NCBI RefSeq assembly: GCF_030209745.1
Contig: NZ_JARVRJ010000004.1
Span: 217,167-281,166, forward strand
Origin: Arthrobacter sp. fls2-241-R2A-200
Lineage (GTDB): Bacteria; Actinomycetota; Actinomycetes; Actinomycetales; Micrococcaceae
Direction of reading: 5' to 3'
Length of the DNA stretch: 64,000 nucleotides
Shown piece after piece: positions 48,650 through 60,640 of this stretch (positions are counted from its first letter, which is position 1; each line of letters opens with the position of its first letter). A program made the position numbers and the translations under genes. The notes beneath the pieces were generated by a model that was given only the letters and a program-made list of their open reading frames with translations, was not told the DNA's origin and ran no database searches.

Positions 48650-49702
48650 CTAAAGCGCTGCCGCAATGGCGTCGCCAATCGCAGCGGTGCTGCGCGGTTC
48701 GCCGGTGCGGTTTTCGACGTCGGCCACTACTGCCGCTTCGATCTTGCGGGCCGCCGTGGTGTAGCCAAGGTGGTCCAGGAGAAGGACTGCCGAGAGGATA
48801 GCGGCCGTGGGATCTGCCTTCTGCTGGCCGGCGATGTCCGGCGCCGAACCGTGGACGGGTTCAAACATGGACGGTGCGGTGCGGTCCATGTTGATATTGC
48901 CCGATGCCGCCAACCCGATGCCGCCGGTGACGGCAGCGGCGAGGTCGGTGAGGATGTCACCGAAGAGGTTGTCGGTGACGATGACGTCGAACCGGGACGG
49001 GTTCGTCACCATGAAGATGGTTGCCGCATCAATGTGGAGGTAGTCGTGCGTGACATCGGGGAATTCGGTGGCCACTGCTTCCACGGTGCGCTTCCACAGG
49101 TGTCCTGCGAAAACAAGGACGTTGTGTTTGTGGACAAGGGTCACGTGCTTGCGGGGACGCTCGCTGGCGCGTCGGAATGCGTCGCGCACAACCCGCTCCA
49201 CGCCGTGGGCGGTATTGAGCGAGACCTCGGTAGCCACCTCATGCGGAGTACCGCCGCGCAGCGTGCCACCATTGCCGACGTAAGGACCTTCGGTGCCTTC
49301 GCGGACCACCACGAAATCGATGGCGCCCGGATTGGCCAAAGGGCTGCCCACCGTACCGTACAGGCGCGACGGACGCAGGTTTACGTAGTGGTCGAGGCTG
49401 AAACGGAGTTTGAGCAACATCTCACGTTCGATGATGCCCGAGGGAATCCGGGTATCGCCGGGAGCGGCCCCAACAGCGCCGAAGAGGATGGCATCCCGGG
49501 TACGGAGGTCGGCAAGAACTTCATCCGGCAGCGTCTCACCTGTCTCAAGCCAGTGCTGGGCGCCGAGCTTGTAATGGGTCTGCTCAAGGGTGACGCCTTC
49601 GGCGGCCACGGCCTTTTCCAGGACCTTGATAGCTTCGGTGATAACTTCAGGGCCGATGCCATCGCCCGGGATGACAGCAAGATTGATCGACGTTGCACTC
49701 AT
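48650..49702 (-). CDS. leuB: 3-isopropylmalate dehydrogenase
   Basis: A 350-residue NAD-dependent beta-decarboxylating dehydrogenase of leucine synthesis. N-terminal [13 protein letters not shown], substrate residues in [19 protein letters not shown], catalytic Tyr/Lys region [13 protein letters not shown] and the metal/NAD block [23 protein letters not shown] 49702 ([14 protein letters not shown]) fits the family start. It is separated from leuCD by about 7 kb, as in mycobacteria. Confidence 0.96.
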   Translation of the reverse strand: MSATSINLAVIPGDGIGPEVITEAIKVLEKAVAAEGVTLEQTHYKLGAQHWLETGETLPDEVLADLRTRDAILFGAVGAAPGDTRIPSGIIEREMLLKLRFSLDHYVNLRPSRLYGTVGSPLANPGAIDFVVVREGTEGPYVGNGGTLRGGTPHEVATEVSLNTAHGVERVVRDAFRRASERPRKHVTLVHKHNVLVFAGHLWKRTVEAVATEFPDVTHDYLHIDAATIFMVTNPSRFDVIVTDNLFGDILTDLAAAVTGGIGLAASGNINMDRTAPSMFEPVHGSAPDIAGQQKADPTAAILSAVLLLDHLGYTTAARKIEAAVVADVENRTGEPRSTAAIGDAIAAAL

Positions 49703-49796
49703 GGATCCATCTAGCCAAGAAATCCACATGCTGGTCAAAAACGTCTCACCAGTCGAACAAAACTAACGCTCGATCTTGCTGTCAGCCGAGAGGAGG

Positions 49797-51356
49797 CTAA
49801 ACCTCGGCGGGCTCTTCGTAACGCGGGAAGACCGGTATCGGTGCCGGCAGTTCCGTGCCGGCGACGATCGGCGTGGCGATGGCGGCGAATTGCCGCGGCT
49901 CACCTTCCGGTTGGCCGAGGACCTCCAAGAGCTTCGCGGACGACGACGGCATGACCGGCTGCGCGAGGATCGCCACGATCCGGACAACCTCCAAAGTGAC
50001 GTACAGAACCGTGTTCATGCGTTCAACGTCGGTCTTCCGGAGTACCCATGGCGCCTGCTCGGCGAAGTAGGCGTTGGTGTCCCCCAGCACCGTCCAGATG
50101 GCTTCAAGTGCCCGGCTGAATTCCTGCTTGTCGAAGGCGGAGCGTGCCGTTTCCAGCAGCGCACCGGCCTGGGCCAAGAGTGCCTCGTCCTCCACGGTGA
50201 ACACCCCGGGCGTAGGGACCTTGCCCTCACAGTTCTTGGCGACCATGGACAGTGAACGCTGGGCCAGGTTTCCGAAGTTATTGGCCAGGTCCGAGTTCAT
50301 CCGGCCCACGATGGCCTCGTGGTTGTAGTTGCCGTCCGCGCCGAAAGGAACTTCCCGGAGGAAGAAGTACCGGCACTGGTCCAGCCCGTACTGCGCCACG
50401 AAGTCCTGGGGAGCTACCACGTTGCCCAGGGACTTGGACATCTTGATCCCGTTGTTGGTGAGGAAGCCGTGGATCATCACGCGCTGCGGCAGTTCAAGTC
50501 CGGCGCTCATCAGGAAAGCAGGCCAGTAAATAGCGTGGAAGCGCGAGATGTCCTTACCGATGACATGAACGTCAGCCGGCCAGAACTTCTTGAATGCTTC
50601 CGACTCAACGTCCGGGTAACCGACACCTGTCAGGTAGTTGGTCAAGGCGTCGACCCAGACATACATCACATGCTTCTCGTCGCCCGGAACCGGGACACCC
50701 CAGTCGAACGTGGTACGGCTGATGGAAAGGTCCTCCAGGCCGCGCTTGACGAAGCTGATGACTTCATTGAAGCGGGACTGGGGCGCACCGAATTCGGGCT
50801 GCGCCTCGTAGAGGGCCAGGAGCTTGTCCTGGTAATTGGAGAGCCGGAAGAAGTAGCTCTCCTCCGCCGTCCAGGTAACGAGGGTGTCCGTTTCCTTGGA
50901 GTACCGCGCGCCGTCGTCCTTGACCACGGTGTCATCCTCGACGTAATACGCTTCGTCGCGGACCGAGTACCAACCCTCGTACTTGGAGAGGTAGATGTCC
51001 CCGTTAGCTTCCATCTTCTTCCAGAGGGCTTGAGAGGCAGTGTAGTGGTCCTGGTCCGTGGTCCGGATGAAGCGATCGTGGGAGATGCCCAGGTCCAGGC
51101 TCATCTGCTTGAACGCAGCGGAGTTCCGATCAGCGAGCTGCTTGGCAGTAATGCCCTCCTTCTCGGCAGACTGCTGCATTTTGAGTCCGTGCTCGTCCGT
51201 TCCGGTCATGAAGAAAACTTCGTGGCCATCCAGACGCTTGAAACGCGCCATGGCATCGGTCGCAATGACCTCGTAGGCGTGGCCGATGTGCGGCACGCCG
51301 TTGGGGTAGCTGATTGCGGTGGTGATGTAGAACGGGGATTTCTCTGCAGACGTCAC
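49797..51356 (-). CDS. metG: Methionyl-tRNA synthetase
   Basis: A 519-residue class I synthetase charging initiator and elongator tRNA-Met. HIGH motif [14 protein letters not shown] motif [10 protein letters not shown]; no zinc-knuckle Cys pairs and no C-terminal EMAP-like domain, the short MetG2 type. GTG start ([20 protein letters not shown]). It is 34 bp after the ABC ATPase gene on the same strand, with a short T/A-rich stretch between. Confidence 0.96.
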   Translation of the reverse strand: MTSAEKSPFYITTAISYPNGVPHIGHAYEVIATDAMARFKRLDGHEVFFMTGTDEHGLKMQQSAEKEGITAKQLADRNSAAFKQMSLDLGISHDRFIRTTDQDHYTASQALWKKMEANGDIYLSKYEGWYSVRDEAYYVEDDTVVKDDGARYSKETDTLVTWTAEESYFFRLSNYQDKLLALYEAQPEFGAPQSRFNEVISFVKRGLEDLSISRTTFDWGVPVPGDEKHVMYVWVDALTNYLTGVGYPDVESEAFKKFWPADVHVIGKDISRFHAIYWPAFLMSAGLELPQRVMIHGFLTNNGIKMSKSLGNVVAPQDFVAQYGLDQCRYFFLREVPFGADGNYNHEAIVGRMNSDLANNFGNLAQRSLSMVAKNCEGKVPTPGVFTVEDEALLAQAGALLETARSAFDKQEFSRALEAIWTVLGDTNAYFAEQAPWVLRKTDVERMNTVLYVTLEVVRIVAILAQPVMPSSSAKLLEVLGQPEGEPRQFAAIATPIVAGTELPAPIPVFPRYEEPAEV

Positions 51357-51390
51357 TCTAAAAAGTTACCTTTTTTTCGGATGAAATAGC

Positions 51391-52146
51391 TTAGTTAAGT
51401 TCGGTCAGCGTATCGCTGAGCCGGACCAGCTCGTGGTCGTGGGAAGCGACCAGGACAGCAATGCCATCGCTGGTGGTGTCCTTGAGGATCCCGATAATGC
51501 GGTTGGCGGCCGCGCGGTCGAGGCTGGCCGTCGGCTCGTCAACCACAAGAACCCGCGTCCCAAGGATCAAGGCGCGCGCGATAGCTACCCGTTGACGCTC
51601 ACCGCCGGAGAGCTGGGCCGGCCGGTGGCGCATGCGGCGCCCCAGGCCCACCAGGTCCAAAAGGTCCTTGGCCATCTCGGTGCGCTGCTCCACCTCGCCG
51701 TCCGGCACGGCCGGAAGCAAAACGTTCTCCAAAGCGCTCATGCCGTCGATCAAGGCGCCGCCTTGGTCCACATAGCCGATCAGTGCACGCCGGCGATCGG
51801 CGATCTCGTCCTCGCCCATGGAGTCCAGCGGCTGGCCCTCCCACAGCACCGTGCCCGACGTCGGCAGCGTCAGTCCTGCGCTCACCGTGAGGATGCTGGT
51901 CTTGCCCGAACCGCTTCGGCCGGCAACGCAGTGCATCTCACCGGCGTGGAGGGTGAGATTGAAATCGTCGACGACGTCGACTTCCTCGGCTCCGCCTTTG
52001 TCGCCACCATAATGGATGGTGACCCGGCTCAGTTCCAAGGGGGTGGCGTGGTCTGTCGCCCTGACGATCGTGTTGGCGCGTGTCTGCAACGACTCTTCCG
52101 TGGATTCCGGAGTGGGCGTCAGCTCAGGGTTGGGAGTGTCAGTCAT
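51391..52146 (-). CDS. ABC transporter ATP-binding protein, LolD/MacB-like
   Basis: About 251 residues. Walker A AGRSGSGKTS, Q-loop GYVDQGG, signature LSGGERQRVAIA, Walker B LVVDEPTASLD, H-loop VASHDHE are intact, typical of ATPases serving FtsX-type permeases. A Pro/Thr-rich N-terminal leader precedes the domain. The start (MTDTPNPEL) overlaps the permease stop by 4 bp (ATGA), so the two are coupled and form one transporter. The substrate is unknown. Confidence 0.92.
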   Translation of the reverse strand: MTDTPNPELTPTPESTEESLQTRANTIVRATDHATPLELSRVTIHYGGDKGGAEEVDVVDDFNLTLHAGEMHCVAGRSGSGKTSILTVSAGLTLPTSGTVLWEGQPLDSMGEDEIADRRRALIGYVDQGGALIDGMSALENVLLPAVPDGEVEQRTEMAKDLLDLVGLGRRMRHRPAQLSGGERQRVAIARALILGTRVLVVDEPTASLDRAAANRIIGILKDTTSDGIAVLVASHDHELVRLSDTLTELN

Positions 52147-54974
52147 TTGACTACTTTCGTTGCAATCGGAATCCAGCAAATTACGGCCAGCAGGCCGGCT
52201 AATCCGGCCCACAGAGTCGCGTAGGGGGCCAAGAGCAGGCCTAGTCCAAGGGCGCCGAGGACACCCAGGGGAAGGGCGACGGTGCCGACCAGCGCGTTCT
52301 CAAAGAACCGCACCTGCCCCAACATGTCAGGGTTCCACCCCATGGCACGGAGGGTTCCGAGGTACTCACGCTTGGCATGGAGTTCGAACCGGCCCGTCAC
52401 GAGTGTCAGCAGCAGGCCCACTATCACGCCGAAGATCGCGAGGATCAGGCTTGGCAGCGAGATCGTAGCAGCGGCGAGCCCGCTGAGCGCACTGGCACCG
52501 GCCGTCCGTGGAATGTCGATGAGCAAGGCAATCAATGCTCCCACTGCTGCCCCGAACACGCCCACAGCCACAGCCAAGGAGATCGAGTTGAATCGGTTGG
52601 TGGTGAGCTGCCGGTTGGCAAACGTCAGCGGGGAGTCCACCAGTACCAGGCGTTCATCGTGCTGCGGCTCTTGGTCCACCACCACGCGATGACGCAGCTG
52701 CTGGGCCGCCAAGAGGGCTGCGCCAACGTAAATGACCAACATGGTCGCGGACACGATCACCGTGGCCAGGTTCCAACTCAGCAAGCTAAGCACCAGCCCG
52801 GCAACAGCCAAAGCGGCGGCACCCACGGCGAACTCTTCAAGAACCCAGGACCGGATACGTTTCTGGGTCCAGCCCATGGCCCGCAGGATACCGGCTTCAC
52901 TCCGTCTCTGACGGATGTAACTGACCGTCGAAGCACCCGTGAGCAGGGTTGCGCCCAAAAGCGTCAGGAACAAAAGCGTGACGTTGGTTCCCGTCAGGGA
53001 ACCGGAAACAGCATCCGCGGCGTTCTGCCGGACCCAGGACTGCTGGACCGTGCCCAGCGGAGATTCCTTGCCGGCGTCGTCCTTGCCGTAACCGGGCACG
53101 AAAATATTGGCGTCCTCGCGTGCGGAGCCGGCAACAACCGTAGCTTCCAGGCCGAGTGCACGGATTTGCGTCGCGAGGTTTTCAACATCCGGCTGCGCCG
53201 TTTTCCAGTTACCGGCGGCTTTGGCTCGAACGCGGACGGCATCGATGACGTTGGCGTTCTTGTCGTATCCACGGGCCGCGGCCAGTCCGTAGTAGTCGGT
53301 GATCGCACCCGCGGACTGGCTCACCAGTCCGGTAGCGCTGAGGGATGGCTTCAGCTGCGCGTTACCGGCAGCGTTCCCGGCTGCGTCCTTGCTCAGCGTC
53401 ATGGGCGTGGGATCGTAGCCGCCGAGGGGCAGCTTGTTGATGTCGCCCGCAGCCGCCTGGACAGCTTTTGGATCGAAGGTGCCGTAAACCATCGGAAGTG
53501 GAGTAGCGGGCTTCTTGCCAGTGGCGAGGTTCTGGCGGTAGGAACGTTCGTCCACGGGTTTGCGTTGCGTTTGGTCCACAGGCGTACCCAGTGCCGACTT
53601 CTCAGGCAAGCGGTTCACTGTTACCCAGTCCCCCGGCGTCGCGCTCTTGTCGGTGGCGCCGTTGGCCTCGGTGTTACCGTCCTTGTACTGTGGCGCAGCC
53701 GCGAAAGCCGTGCTCCAGGTAGCGGGATCGTAGAGCCCTTGCCCAAACGACGCCGTATTGCCCAGCAGCGAGCTGTGGTCGGTTGACCCAGGCCAGTTCA
53801 GGGCGAACGGTGCCTTGGATACGAAGGGCAGGTAGTCCTTATCCAGGGAGCGGGTCACCGTACCAACGTCCTTGGTCACCTTGCCGCTGGCATCGATTTC
53901 CTCGATTTTCACCGAGTACTGCAGGTCCAACGACGTACCAGTCCGAACGATCAGGGGGATGGCTTGGGAGTCAGCCGTCAGCAGCCCGTCACGCTTTGCT
54001 TGCTGGTACTGCGTCATCAGGGGTGCCCAATATTTAAGCTTGACCCCCAGGAAATCGGGGCCCTGGTTGAGCTGGTCCATGGTGAGGCCTGTGGTGAAAA
54101 GGTTCTCGAAGCTCCGTCCAATGGCTCCGGCATTCCGGGCATCGGCAGGCGGGGCCTTCTCAAGGGGGGCGAGGAAATCACCGGCAGAGCCAAGAAGGGC
54201 CCGTTCCGAGGCGGGGTCAACCGCGACGACGGACTCGGTCACCTCTGGTGCCATGGGAAGGGCCACCGAAAGGTTGAAGAGGTTGTGTTCGGACCCCAGG
54301 GCAGGATCCGGAAACTTGATGCCCGTTTCGCCGTTAGGGCCAGCGATCCGCACGCTTGTGCCACCGGGAGTCTTCTCCTGCACCAGCTTGCCCTTGCCGA
54401 GGGTCCCCTCCGCACTGGTCGTAAAGAGCGTCTGCGTGTTTACCCCGTCCGAACTGGTGGCTGAGGCCGTGAGCCGATACTTTTTCGGAGTGTCGGACAA
54501 CACCGATTCAGCGGCCGGCCACTTGCTGGCGTCCAAAGCTGAAGGGTCCCCCGCTGTTGCCGTTCCGGCAAGGCCTGCGTTGTACCCGAGGTAATCCATG
54601 GCGTTGAGCTTGGGCGCTTCCAGGTTTTGTGTCACGCGGGACACCATGCTGATGGGAGCTGCGACCGCCGTCTGTCCCATCCCACGAATCTTGTCCAGCT
54701 GGTCAAAGCTGATTCCACCCTGGCCGTTGGCGATATCCGGCTGGATCAGCGCACCGCCGTCGCCGCCCTGCGACTGGCCGCCGTTCGCTTGGGCTGCCTG
54801 CGGCTTCGCTTGGACGAGGATGTCGTAGAGTCCACGGGAGTTCTGATCGACTGTCCTGTTCAGGGCAGCCTGCGACTGGCTCTGAACCAGCACGGACAGG
54901 CACATTGCGACGATCAAAATGGCCGCGGTCAGCAGCAGCACACGGCTTCTGATGAACCTTTGGACGGCGTTCAT
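52143..54974 (-). CDS. FtsX-like ABC transporter permease with very large extracytoplasmic domain
   Basis: About 943 residues. One N-terminal membrane helix (VLLLTAAILIVAMCLSVLV), then about 600 extracytoplasmic residues rich in Gly, Ala, Thr and Pro, then FtsX-type membrane domains: helices around TLLFLTLLGATLLTGASTV, the cytosolic loop RQRRSEAGILRAMGW, VGAAALAVAGLVLSLLSW, a second RRAMGW-like loop LGTLRAMGWNPDM, and closing helices. This is the MacB/mechanotransmission plan, acting on extracytoplasmic substrates rather than importing them. ATG 54974 lies 5 bases after GGGAG. No secreted partner is next to it. Confidence 0.9.
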   Translation of the reverse strand: MNAVQRFIRSRVLLLTAAILIVAMCLSVLVQSQSQAALNRTVDQNSRGLYDILVQAKPQAAQANGGQSQGGDGGALIQPDIANGQGGISFDQLDKIRGMGQTAVAAPISMVSRVTQNLEAPKLNAMDYLGYNAGLAGTATAGDPSALDASKWPAAESVLSDTPKKYRLTASATSSDGVNTQTLFTTSAEGTLGKGKLVQEKTPGGTSVRIAGPNGETGIKFPDPALGSEHNLFNLSVALPMAPEVTESVVAVDPASERALLGSAGDFLAPLEKAPPADARNAGAIGRSFENLFTTGLTMDQLNQGPDFLGVKLKYWAPLMTQYQQAKRDGLLTADSQAIPLIVRTGTSLDLQYSVKIEEIDASGKVTKDVGTVTRSLDKDYLPFVSKAPFALNWPGSTDHSSLLGNTASFGQGLYDPATWSTAFAAAPQYKDGNTEANGATDKSATPGDWVTVNRLPEKSALGTPVDQTQRKPVDERSYRQNLATGKKPATPLPMVYGTFDPKAVQAAAGDINKLPLGGYDPTPMTLSKDAAGNAAGNAQLKPSLSATGLVSQSAGAITDYYGLAAARGYDKNANVIDAVRVRAKAAGNWKTAQPDVENLATQIRALGLEATVVAGSAREDANIFVPGYGKDDAGKESPLGTVQQSWVRQNAADAVSGSLTGTNVTLLFLTLLGATLLTGASTVSYIRQRRSEAGILRAMGWTQKRIRSWVLEEFAVGAAALAVAGLVLSLLSWNLATVIVSATMLVIYVGAALLAAQQLRHRVVVDQEPQHDERLVLVDSPLTFANRQLTTNRFNSISLAVAVGVFGAAVGALIALLIDIPRTAGASALSGLAAATISLPSLILAIFGVIVGLLLTLVTGRFELHAKREYLGTLRAMGWNPDMLGQVRFFENALVGTVALPLGVLGALGLGLLLAPYATLWAGLAGLLAVICWIPIATKVVK

Positions 54975-55088
54975 TGGGCTCCCTGAGACCTTGATTGCGG
55001 GCACGCACACATGGTCCGCGATTTCCCGTCAAAGATCGTGGGAATCGTGGGCCTCATGTGCGAAAAAAGTTTTGGCCGGCCTGCTGCC

Positions 55089-55107
55089 GGGTCCGAATCA
55101 CGGACCC
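55089..55107 (-). terminator. Small hairpin after serA
   Basis: Perfect 7-bp stem gggtccg / cggaccc with loop aatca, about 80 bp after the serA stop; on the minus strand a TTTTTT run follows about 20 bases later. A possible terminator; weak evidence. Confidence 0.4.
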
Positions 55108-55188
55108 AGCCATTGTACGCAGACCGGCCACTCCTATGTGCCTATGGGTGTGTCGCAGGCACGCGATCCGGACTGGTGGGGATCAGCC

Positions 55189-56784
55189 CTAGTCCTCCAG
55201 GTCCACTTCCCGAACCATATCGGCGCCGATGCCTGCCTTGATCGCTTCCAAAACCTGCTGCGGGACGGAACTGTCGATGGTCAGGAGCGCGAGGACCTGG
55301 CCGCCCTCAGTCTGGCGCGCCACCTGCATCCCGCCGATGTTGATGTTGTTCATGCCCAGGATGTGGCCGATGGTGCCGATCACGCCGGGGCGGTCCGCGT
55401 ATGCCACGACCACAAGGTGTTCGCTGATGGGGATCTCGACGTCGTAGCCGTTGACGCCCACGAGCTTCTCTACCTGCTTGGGCCCGGTCAGGGTGCCGGC
55501 AACGGAAATCTGCGACCCGTCGCTCAAGGCCCCGCGGATGGTCAGCACGTTGCGGTAGTCTTCGGCATCCGGTGTGGTGATCAAGCGGGTGTTGATGCCC
55601 CGCTGTTCGGCGATGACCGGGGCGTTGACGTAGGAAACCTGCTCGGTGACGACGTCGGCGAAGACGCCCTTCAGGGCCGCCAACTCGAGCACTTTGACGT
55701 CAAGGGCAGCGATTTCACCAGCGACTTCGACGTCGATCTGGGTCAGGGAAGCGTGGGTCAGCGCCGTGAAGATACGGCCCAGCTTTTCAATCAAAGGAAT
55801 GCCGGGGCGGACGTCGGAAGCAATGACTCCCCCGGCGACGTTCACAGCGTCAGGGACGAGCTCACCGGCGAGGGCGAGTCGAACCGACTTAGCCACGGAT
55901 ACGCCTGCCTTTTCCTGGGCTTCATCGGTGGAAGCACCCAGGTGGGGGGTCACCACAACGTTGTCGAGCTCGAAGAACGGCAGGTCAGTGCTCGGCTCCT
56001 TGACGAAGACGTCAACGCCGGCGCCGGCGATCTGCCCCTCTTTCAGGGCAACGTAGAGCGCTTCTTCGTCAACGAGTCCACCGCGGGCTACGTTGACGAC
56101 GTAGGCGGTCTCCTTCATTTTCCGGAACGCGTCCGCGCCCAGCATGCCTACGGTCTCCGGTGTCTTCGGCATGTGAATGGTGACAAAGTCGGAGTTCTCC
56201 AACAATTCATCCAAAGTTACGAGCTTCACGCCCAGCTGGGCAGCGCGGGCGGAAGTGATGTAGGGGTCGTACGCCAGGATCTCAGTGTCGAAACCCTGTA
56301 GCCTGGCCGCGACCAAGGCTCCGATGCGACCCAAGCCAATGATGCCGATCTTCTTCTCAAAGAGTTCGATGCCCGTGTACTTGGAGCGCTTCCATTCGCC
56401 GTTCTTCAGCGCGGAGCTTGCCTGCGGGATGTGGCGGGCGAGGCTCAGGATGTGGCCAACGGTCAGCTCGGCAGCAGAGACAATGTTCGACGTCGGCGCG
56501 TTGACCACCATGATGCCTGCCTGGGTGGCGGCCTTGATGTCCACGTTGTCCAGCCCGACTCCGGCGCGGGCGATCACCTTGAGGTTCTTCGCCGCGGCTA
56601 TGGCCTCTGCATCCACTTGGGTGGCCGAGCGTACCAGGATGGCATCAGCGTCGCCGATGGCGGACAGCAACTTGGAGCGGTCCGCCCCGTCGGTCTGCCG
56701 GATCTCGAAATCCGGGCCCAATGCCTCCACGGTTGCTGGCGAAAGTTCCTCGGCGAGGAGGACGACGGGTTTTGTTGCTGACAC
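55189..56784 (-). CDS. serA: D-3-phosphoglycerate dehydrogenase
   Basis: About 531 residues, the long (type I) form that starts serine synthesis. NAD motif GIIGLGRIGALVAARL, catalytic region THMPKTPETVGMLG and ARGGLVDEEALYVAL, PHLGASTDEAQ, then the intervening allosteric-substrate-binding domain (about 320-450) and a C-terminal ACT domain (about 455-530), which in mycobacteria mediates serine inhibition. GTG 56784 (VSATKPVVLLAEELSP) is the family-like start. Located between an ABC transporter and ilvC, as in mycobacterial ilv clusters. Confidence 0.96.
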   Translation of the reverse strand: MSATKPVVLLAEELSPATVEALGPDFEIRQTDGADRSKLLSAIGDADAILVRSATQVDAEAIAAAKNLKVIARAGVGLDNVDIKAATQAGIMVVNAPTSNIVSAAELTVGHILSLARHIPQASSALKNGEWKRSKYTGIELFEKKIGIIGLGRIGALVAARLQGFDTEILAYDPYITSARAAQLGVKLVTLDELLENSDFVTIHMPKTPETVGMLGADAFRKMKETAYVVNVARGGLVDEEALYVALKEGQIAGAGVDVFVKEPSTDLPFFELDNVVVTPHLGASTDEAQEKAGVSVAKSVRLALAGELVPDAVNVAGGVIASDVRPGIPLIEKLGRIFTALTHASLTQIDVEVAGEIAALDVKVLELAALKGVFADVVTEQVSYVNAPVIAEQRGINTRLITTPDAEDYRNVLTIRGALSDGSQISVAGTLTGPKQVEKLVGVNGYDVEIPISEHLVVVAYADRPGVIGTIGHILGMNNINIGGMQVARQTEGGQVLALLTIDSSVPQQVLEAIKAGIGADMVREVDLED

Positions 56785-56977
56785 GGGGTGGCACCTTACT
56801 TTGGACAACGGAAACGGAACTGGACAAGGAGCGGATGCGCGGCCCGGGCACAGCACCGGGACCAGCCCAGAATATCGAACCCGGGCTGCGATTCAGGTGC
56901 CCGGTCGGGATGTTACGTCGCCGTCCGGGCGGTTGTGAACAACTTCACAGACCGCGGTCGGCGCGGAAAATGGCAAA

Positions 56978-57005
56978 GCCCGCCCGGCGTGGTGGCCGGG
57001 CGGGC
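56978..57005 (-). terminator. Terminator of ilvBNC
   Basis: Perfect 11-bp stem gcccgcccggc / gccgggcgggc with a 6-base loop, 28 bp after the ilvC stop; the minus strand continues TTTGCCATTTTCC. Confidence 0.85.
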
Positions 57006-57033
57006 GTGTGGTTAGTGCCTGTGTTGAACGGAA

Positions 57034-58086
<1,053 letters not shown>

Positions 58087-58166
58087 TTAGTTATTGATTG
58101 GTGCTGCGGTACTGGACGCAACGCTCGGCTCACTGAGCCACCGAACGGCGGCTGCGCTTGCCTCAT

Positions 58167-58679
58167 TCACGCGGAGCGTAGCGCCCTGTCACTCATGGAG
58201 CGGGATCCCCGCCCAACGGCCAGGGTGCCGGACTGCACGATTTCACGGATGCCGAATGGCTCAAGCACTGACAGCAGCGCGGCAAGCTTTTCGGGGGTAC
58301 CGGTTGCCTCCAGCACCAACGAGTCTGTAGACACGTCGACGACGGCGGCACGGAACAGGTCTGCAGCTTGGGTAACCTGCAGGCGTGTTGCGGCATCCGC
58401 ACGTACCTTGACCAGGATGTGGTCGCGTTGTACGGAAAATTCGGAAGTCAGCTCCACAATCTTGATCACGTTGACCAGTTTGTTGAGCTGCTTGGTAACT
58501 TGCTCGATGAGGTCGCCATCGGCGTCGACGACGACGGTCATGCGGGACATGCCCGGGATCTCGGTGGGACCCACCGCGAGCGAGTTGATGTTGAAGGCCC
58601 GCCGCGCGAAGAGGCTCGCCACGCGGGTCAGCACACCGGGCTTGTCTTCTACCAGGACGGAAAGTGTGTGACGGGTCAT
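58167..58679 (-). CDS. ilvN: Acetolactate synthase small (regulatory) subunit
   Basis: A 170-residue regulatory subunit that activates IlvB and confers valine feedback inhibition. N-terminal ACT domain HTLSVLVEDKPGVLTRVASLF ... RRAFNINSLAVG (Asn of the effector site) and a C-terminal ACT-like domain. The ATG is 2 bp after the ilvB stop and uses the GAGGA within the end of ilvB. Confidence 0.97.
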   Translation of the reverse strand: MTRHTLSVLVEDKPGVLTRVASLFARRAFNINSLAVGPTEIPGMSRMTVVVDADGDLIEQVTKQLNKLVNVIKIVELTSEFSVQRDHILVKVRADAATRLQVTQAADLFRAAVVDVSTDSLVLEATGTPEKLAALLSVLEPFGIREIVQSGTLAVGRGSRSMSDRALRSA

Positions 58680-58681
58680 GA

Positions 58682-60589
58682 TTAGTCCTCTTCTTCCCAG
58701 ACGGGCGTCATGTTGCGTGCAACCTGGATCTGGTCATTACTGACCCCCGACGGCACCATAGGCCACACCATCGAGTTCGGGCTGACGACAAAGTCGATCA
58801 CCACGGGACGGTCATTGATCTCGAGTGCCTTCTGGATGGTTGCGTCGATGTCCTCGTCCCGCTCACACCGTAGCGCGGCGCAGCCGTAGGCGTCCGCCAG
58901 TTTGACGAAATCCGGAATCCGGACTGTGTCGTGGCCGGTGTTCAGGTCCGTGTTGGAGTAGCGGCCTTCATAGAAGAGGGTCTGCCATTGGCGGACCATC
59001 CCCAGCGAGGAGTTGTTGATGATGGCAACCTTGATAGGGATGTTGTTGATGGCGCAGGTGGCCAACTCCTGGTTGGTCATCTGGAAACAACCGTCGCCAT
59101 CGATCGCCCACACCACGCGGTCCGGAGCACCGACTTTGGCGCCCATTGCTGCCGGGACCGCATACCCCATGGTGCCTGCACCACCGGAGTTCAGCCAGGC
59201 GTGGGGACGTTCGTACTTGACGAACTGGGCAGCCCACATCTGGTGCTGGCCCACCCCTGCCACGTAGATACCTTCAGGTCCGGTCAGCTCACCGATCCGG
59301 CTGATCACGCGCTGCGGAGCCGTAAGCCCGTCCTCGGGCTCGGTCCACCCCAGCGGGTAGGTATCGCGCAGGTTTCCCAAGAACGCCCACCAGGATCCGA
59401 GGTCCGGGGTGCCGCTCTGTTCGAACTGCGTCTTCACGGCCTCGGTGAGTTCAGGAATGATCTCCTTGACCGAGCCCACGATCGGAACGTCCGCGGTTCG
59501 GTTCTTGGAGATTTCCGCAGGGTCGATGTCCGCGTGGATGACCTTGGCGTACGGAGCAAAGGTCTTCAGCACACCTGTCACGCGGTCATCAAACCGGGCG
59601 CCCAAGGTAATGAGCAGATCGGCCTGCTGAAGGGCCGTGACGGCAGAAACCGAGCCATGCATACCGGGCATGCCAACATGCTGGGGGTGTGAATCCGGGA
59701 AAGCACCGCGTGCCATCAGCGTAGTGACCACTGGCGCGCCCGTTGCCAAAGCAAGCTCCATCAGCTCGGCCGAGGCGTGGGCCTTGACGACGCCGCCGCC
59801 CACGTAAAGAACCGGCTTGCGGGAGGCTGCAATCAATTTCGCGGCTTCGCGCACCTGCTTGTTGTGGCCCCGCACCACAGGACGGTACCCGGGAAGGTCT
59901 ATCTTGGGAGGCCAGGAGAAGGTCATCTGGCCAACTTGGGCGTCCTTGGCAATGTCCACGAGGACAGGGCCCGGACGGCCAGTTGAAGCCAGGTGGAAGG
60001 CCTCCGCCATGACATGCGGAATGTCGTTGGGGTCAGTGACCAGGAACGAATGCTTGGTGATGGGCATCGTGATACCCACGATGTCCGCCTCTTGGAAAGC
60101 ATCGGTACCGATGACGCCGCTGGCGACCTGGCCGGTGATGGCCACCATCGGCACGGAGTCCATGTGGGCGTCCATGATGCTGGTAACGAGGTTGGTGGCT
60201 CCGGGGCCCGAGGTGGCGATGCAAACGCCAACCCGTCCGGTAACCATGGCGTAGCCTTGCGCGGCGTGGCCGGCTCCCTGTTCGTGACGGACCAGGATGT
60301 GATTCATGCTGGAGGCCATCAAGGGGTCGTAGGTGGGCAGGATCGCGCCACCGGGCAAACCGAAAATATCGTCCACGCCGAGTTCTTCGAGCGAACGGAC
60401 AATTGCTTGCGAGCCGGTCATCACCGTTGGGGGTACAACGTTGTTCGGCCCAAGGACAGGAGAGAGAGGTGCAGCAGCAGCGTCGACAGCGACGGACTCA
60501 GCCGTACGGTCGACCTTTTCCGGAGCTTTCTGGGCTCCAGCGGACTTTGCAGCCATCAGCGAGGGGCTGATCGGCGATCCTTTGCTCAT
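58682..60589 (-). CDS. ilvB: Acetolactate synthase large (catalytic) subunit
   Basis: A 635-residue ThDP/FAD enzyme making acetolactate and acetohydroxybutyrate. A variable leader (about 60 residues) precedes the catalytic domain; [15 protein letters not shown], the ThDP-activating Glu in [13 protein letters not shown], the FAD-binding middle domain, and the ThDP/Mg motif [23 protein letters not shown] are intact. It is controlled by the attenuator just upstream (60641-60764) and heads ilvBNC. AGGAAGAG precedes the ATG. Confidence 0.97.
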   Translation of the reverse strand: MSKGSPISPSLMAAKSAGAQKAPEKVDRTAESVAVDAAAAPLSPVLGPNNVVPPTVMTGSQAIVRSLEELGVDDIFGLPGGAILPTYDPLMASSMNHILVRHEQGAGHAAQGYAMVTGRVGVCIATSGPGATNLVTSIMDAHMDSVPMVAITGQVASGVIGTDAFQEADIVGITMPITKHSFLVTDPNDIPHVMAEAFHLASTGRPGPVLVDIAKDAQVGQMTFSWPPKIDLPGYRPVVRGHNKQVREAAKLIAASRKPVLYVGGGVVKAHASAELMELALATGAPVVTTLMARGAFPDSHPQHVGMPGMHGSVSAVTALQQADLLITLGARFDDRVTGVLKTFAPYAKVIHADIDPAEISKNRTADVPIVGSVKEIIPELTEAVKTQFEQSGTPDLGSWWAFLGNLRDTYPLGWTEPEDGLTAPQRVISRIGELTGPEGIYVAGVGQHQMWAAQFVKYERPHAWLNSGGAGTMGYAVPAAMGAKVGAPDRVVWAIDGDGCFQMTNQELATCAINNIPIKVAIINNSSLGMVRQWQTLFYEGRYSNTDLNTGHDTVRIPDFVKLADAYGCAALRCERDEDIDATIQKALEINDRPVVIDFVVSPNSMVWPMVPSGVSNDQIQVARNMTPVWEEED

Positions 60590-60640
60590 CGGACTCTTCC
60601 TTAGTGGATCTTCAGTGGAACTTCGTGTGGTGGTGCAAGG

